Shown here: piece by piece, positions 13,836 to 13,965 of the stretch
How the letters are laid out: every line of letters starts with the position of its first letter
Position numbering within the stretch: position 1 is the first letter of the stretch
Assembly: GCA_025356765.1 (NCBI GenBank)
Contig: JANXRO010000065.1
Span: forward strand, 1-13,965
DNA length: 13,965 nucleotides
From: Hyphomicrobiales bacterium
GTDB taxonomy: Bacteria > Pseudomonadota > Alphaproteobacteria > Rhizobiales > Aestuariivirgaceae
Reading direction: 5' to 3'
Made by a program: the position numbers and the translations under genes
Notes under the pieces: generated by a model
Seen by the model: only the letters and a program-made list of their open reading frames with translations
Told to the model about the DNA's origin: nothing
The model's database searches: none

Positions 13836-13965
13836 GTCGCCCCTCACACAGGGGCGTGGATCGAAACGTCAATGGTAGTTGTGCTTGGGTCATCAGGGAC
13901 AAGTCGCCCCTCACACAGGGGCGTGGATCGAAACATTATCACGGAGTCGCCGCGCTTCATATGGG
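13836..13965 (+). CRISPR. Start of a type I-C CRISPR array (two repeats, runs off the window)
   Basis: Two identical 32-bp repeats lie at 13836-13867 and 13903-13934, separated by a 35-bp spacer (13868-13902). A second spacer begins at 13935 and is cut by the window end after 31 bp. The repeat starts GTCGCCCCTCACACA and ends GGGGCGTGGATCGAAAC, the type I-C consensus form. CGCCCC and GGGGCG pair as a 6-bp stem with a 7-nt loop. Cas5c cleavage at the stem base would leave the 11-nt handle TGGATCGAAAC at each crRNA 5' end. The repeats point in the same direction as the cas genes, and the leader-proximal spacers are the newest. Their targets cannot be named from the sequence alone. Confidence 0.97.

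Overview
The window looks like part of a mobile or accessory region from a mid-GC alphaproteobacterium, probably in or near the Hyphomicrobiales. This rests on the TraF-type peptidase, the IS66 subtype and the overall protein style; no single marker proves the taxon. Three modules lie side by side.

(1) Positions 1-808 and 3769-3819 carry a conjugation or integrative-element remnant: a small excisionase-like helix-turn-helix protein, a TraF-like S26 signal peptidase, and the start of a further ORF overlapping traF by ATGA. That ORF is split by an intact 2,952-bp IS66-family element (809-3760) with tnpA, tnpB and tnpC, 21-bp terminal inverted repeats (one mismatch) and a perfect 8-bp target duplication GGGATTTT.

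(2) Positions 3987-5709, minus strand, hold an AbiE-type (type IV) toxin-antitoxin pair. The abiEi antitoxin is followed by the abiEii nucleotidyltransferase toxin; the genes overlap by 14 bp and the toxin has its own strong Shine-Dalgarno sequence.

(3) Positions 5922 to the end, plus strand, are a complete type I-C CRISPR-Cas locus in canonical order: cas3, cas5c, cas8c, cas7c, cas4, cas1, cas2, then a roughly 220-bp leader and the first two 32-bp repeats of an array that runs off the window. From cas5 to cas2 the genes overlap or lie 3 bp apart, so they should be translated as one coupled operon. Within cas8c a perfect GGAGGT Shine-Dalgarno followed by an in-frame GTG marks a probable internal start for the small subunit Cas11c.

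In the predicted working system, Cas5c cuts pre-crRNA, Cas5c/Cas8c/Cas11c/Cas7c form Cascade, Cas3 degrades targets, and Cas4-Cas1-Cas2 acquire spacers. The AbiE pair and cas3 diverge from an AT-rich 212-bp intergenic region, so two defence modules share one regulatory region. I did not find a clearly new system. The features most worth a second look are the internal Cas11c start, the AbiE/CRISPR shared intergenic region, the three-module IS66 TnpA, and the fresh IS66 insertion.
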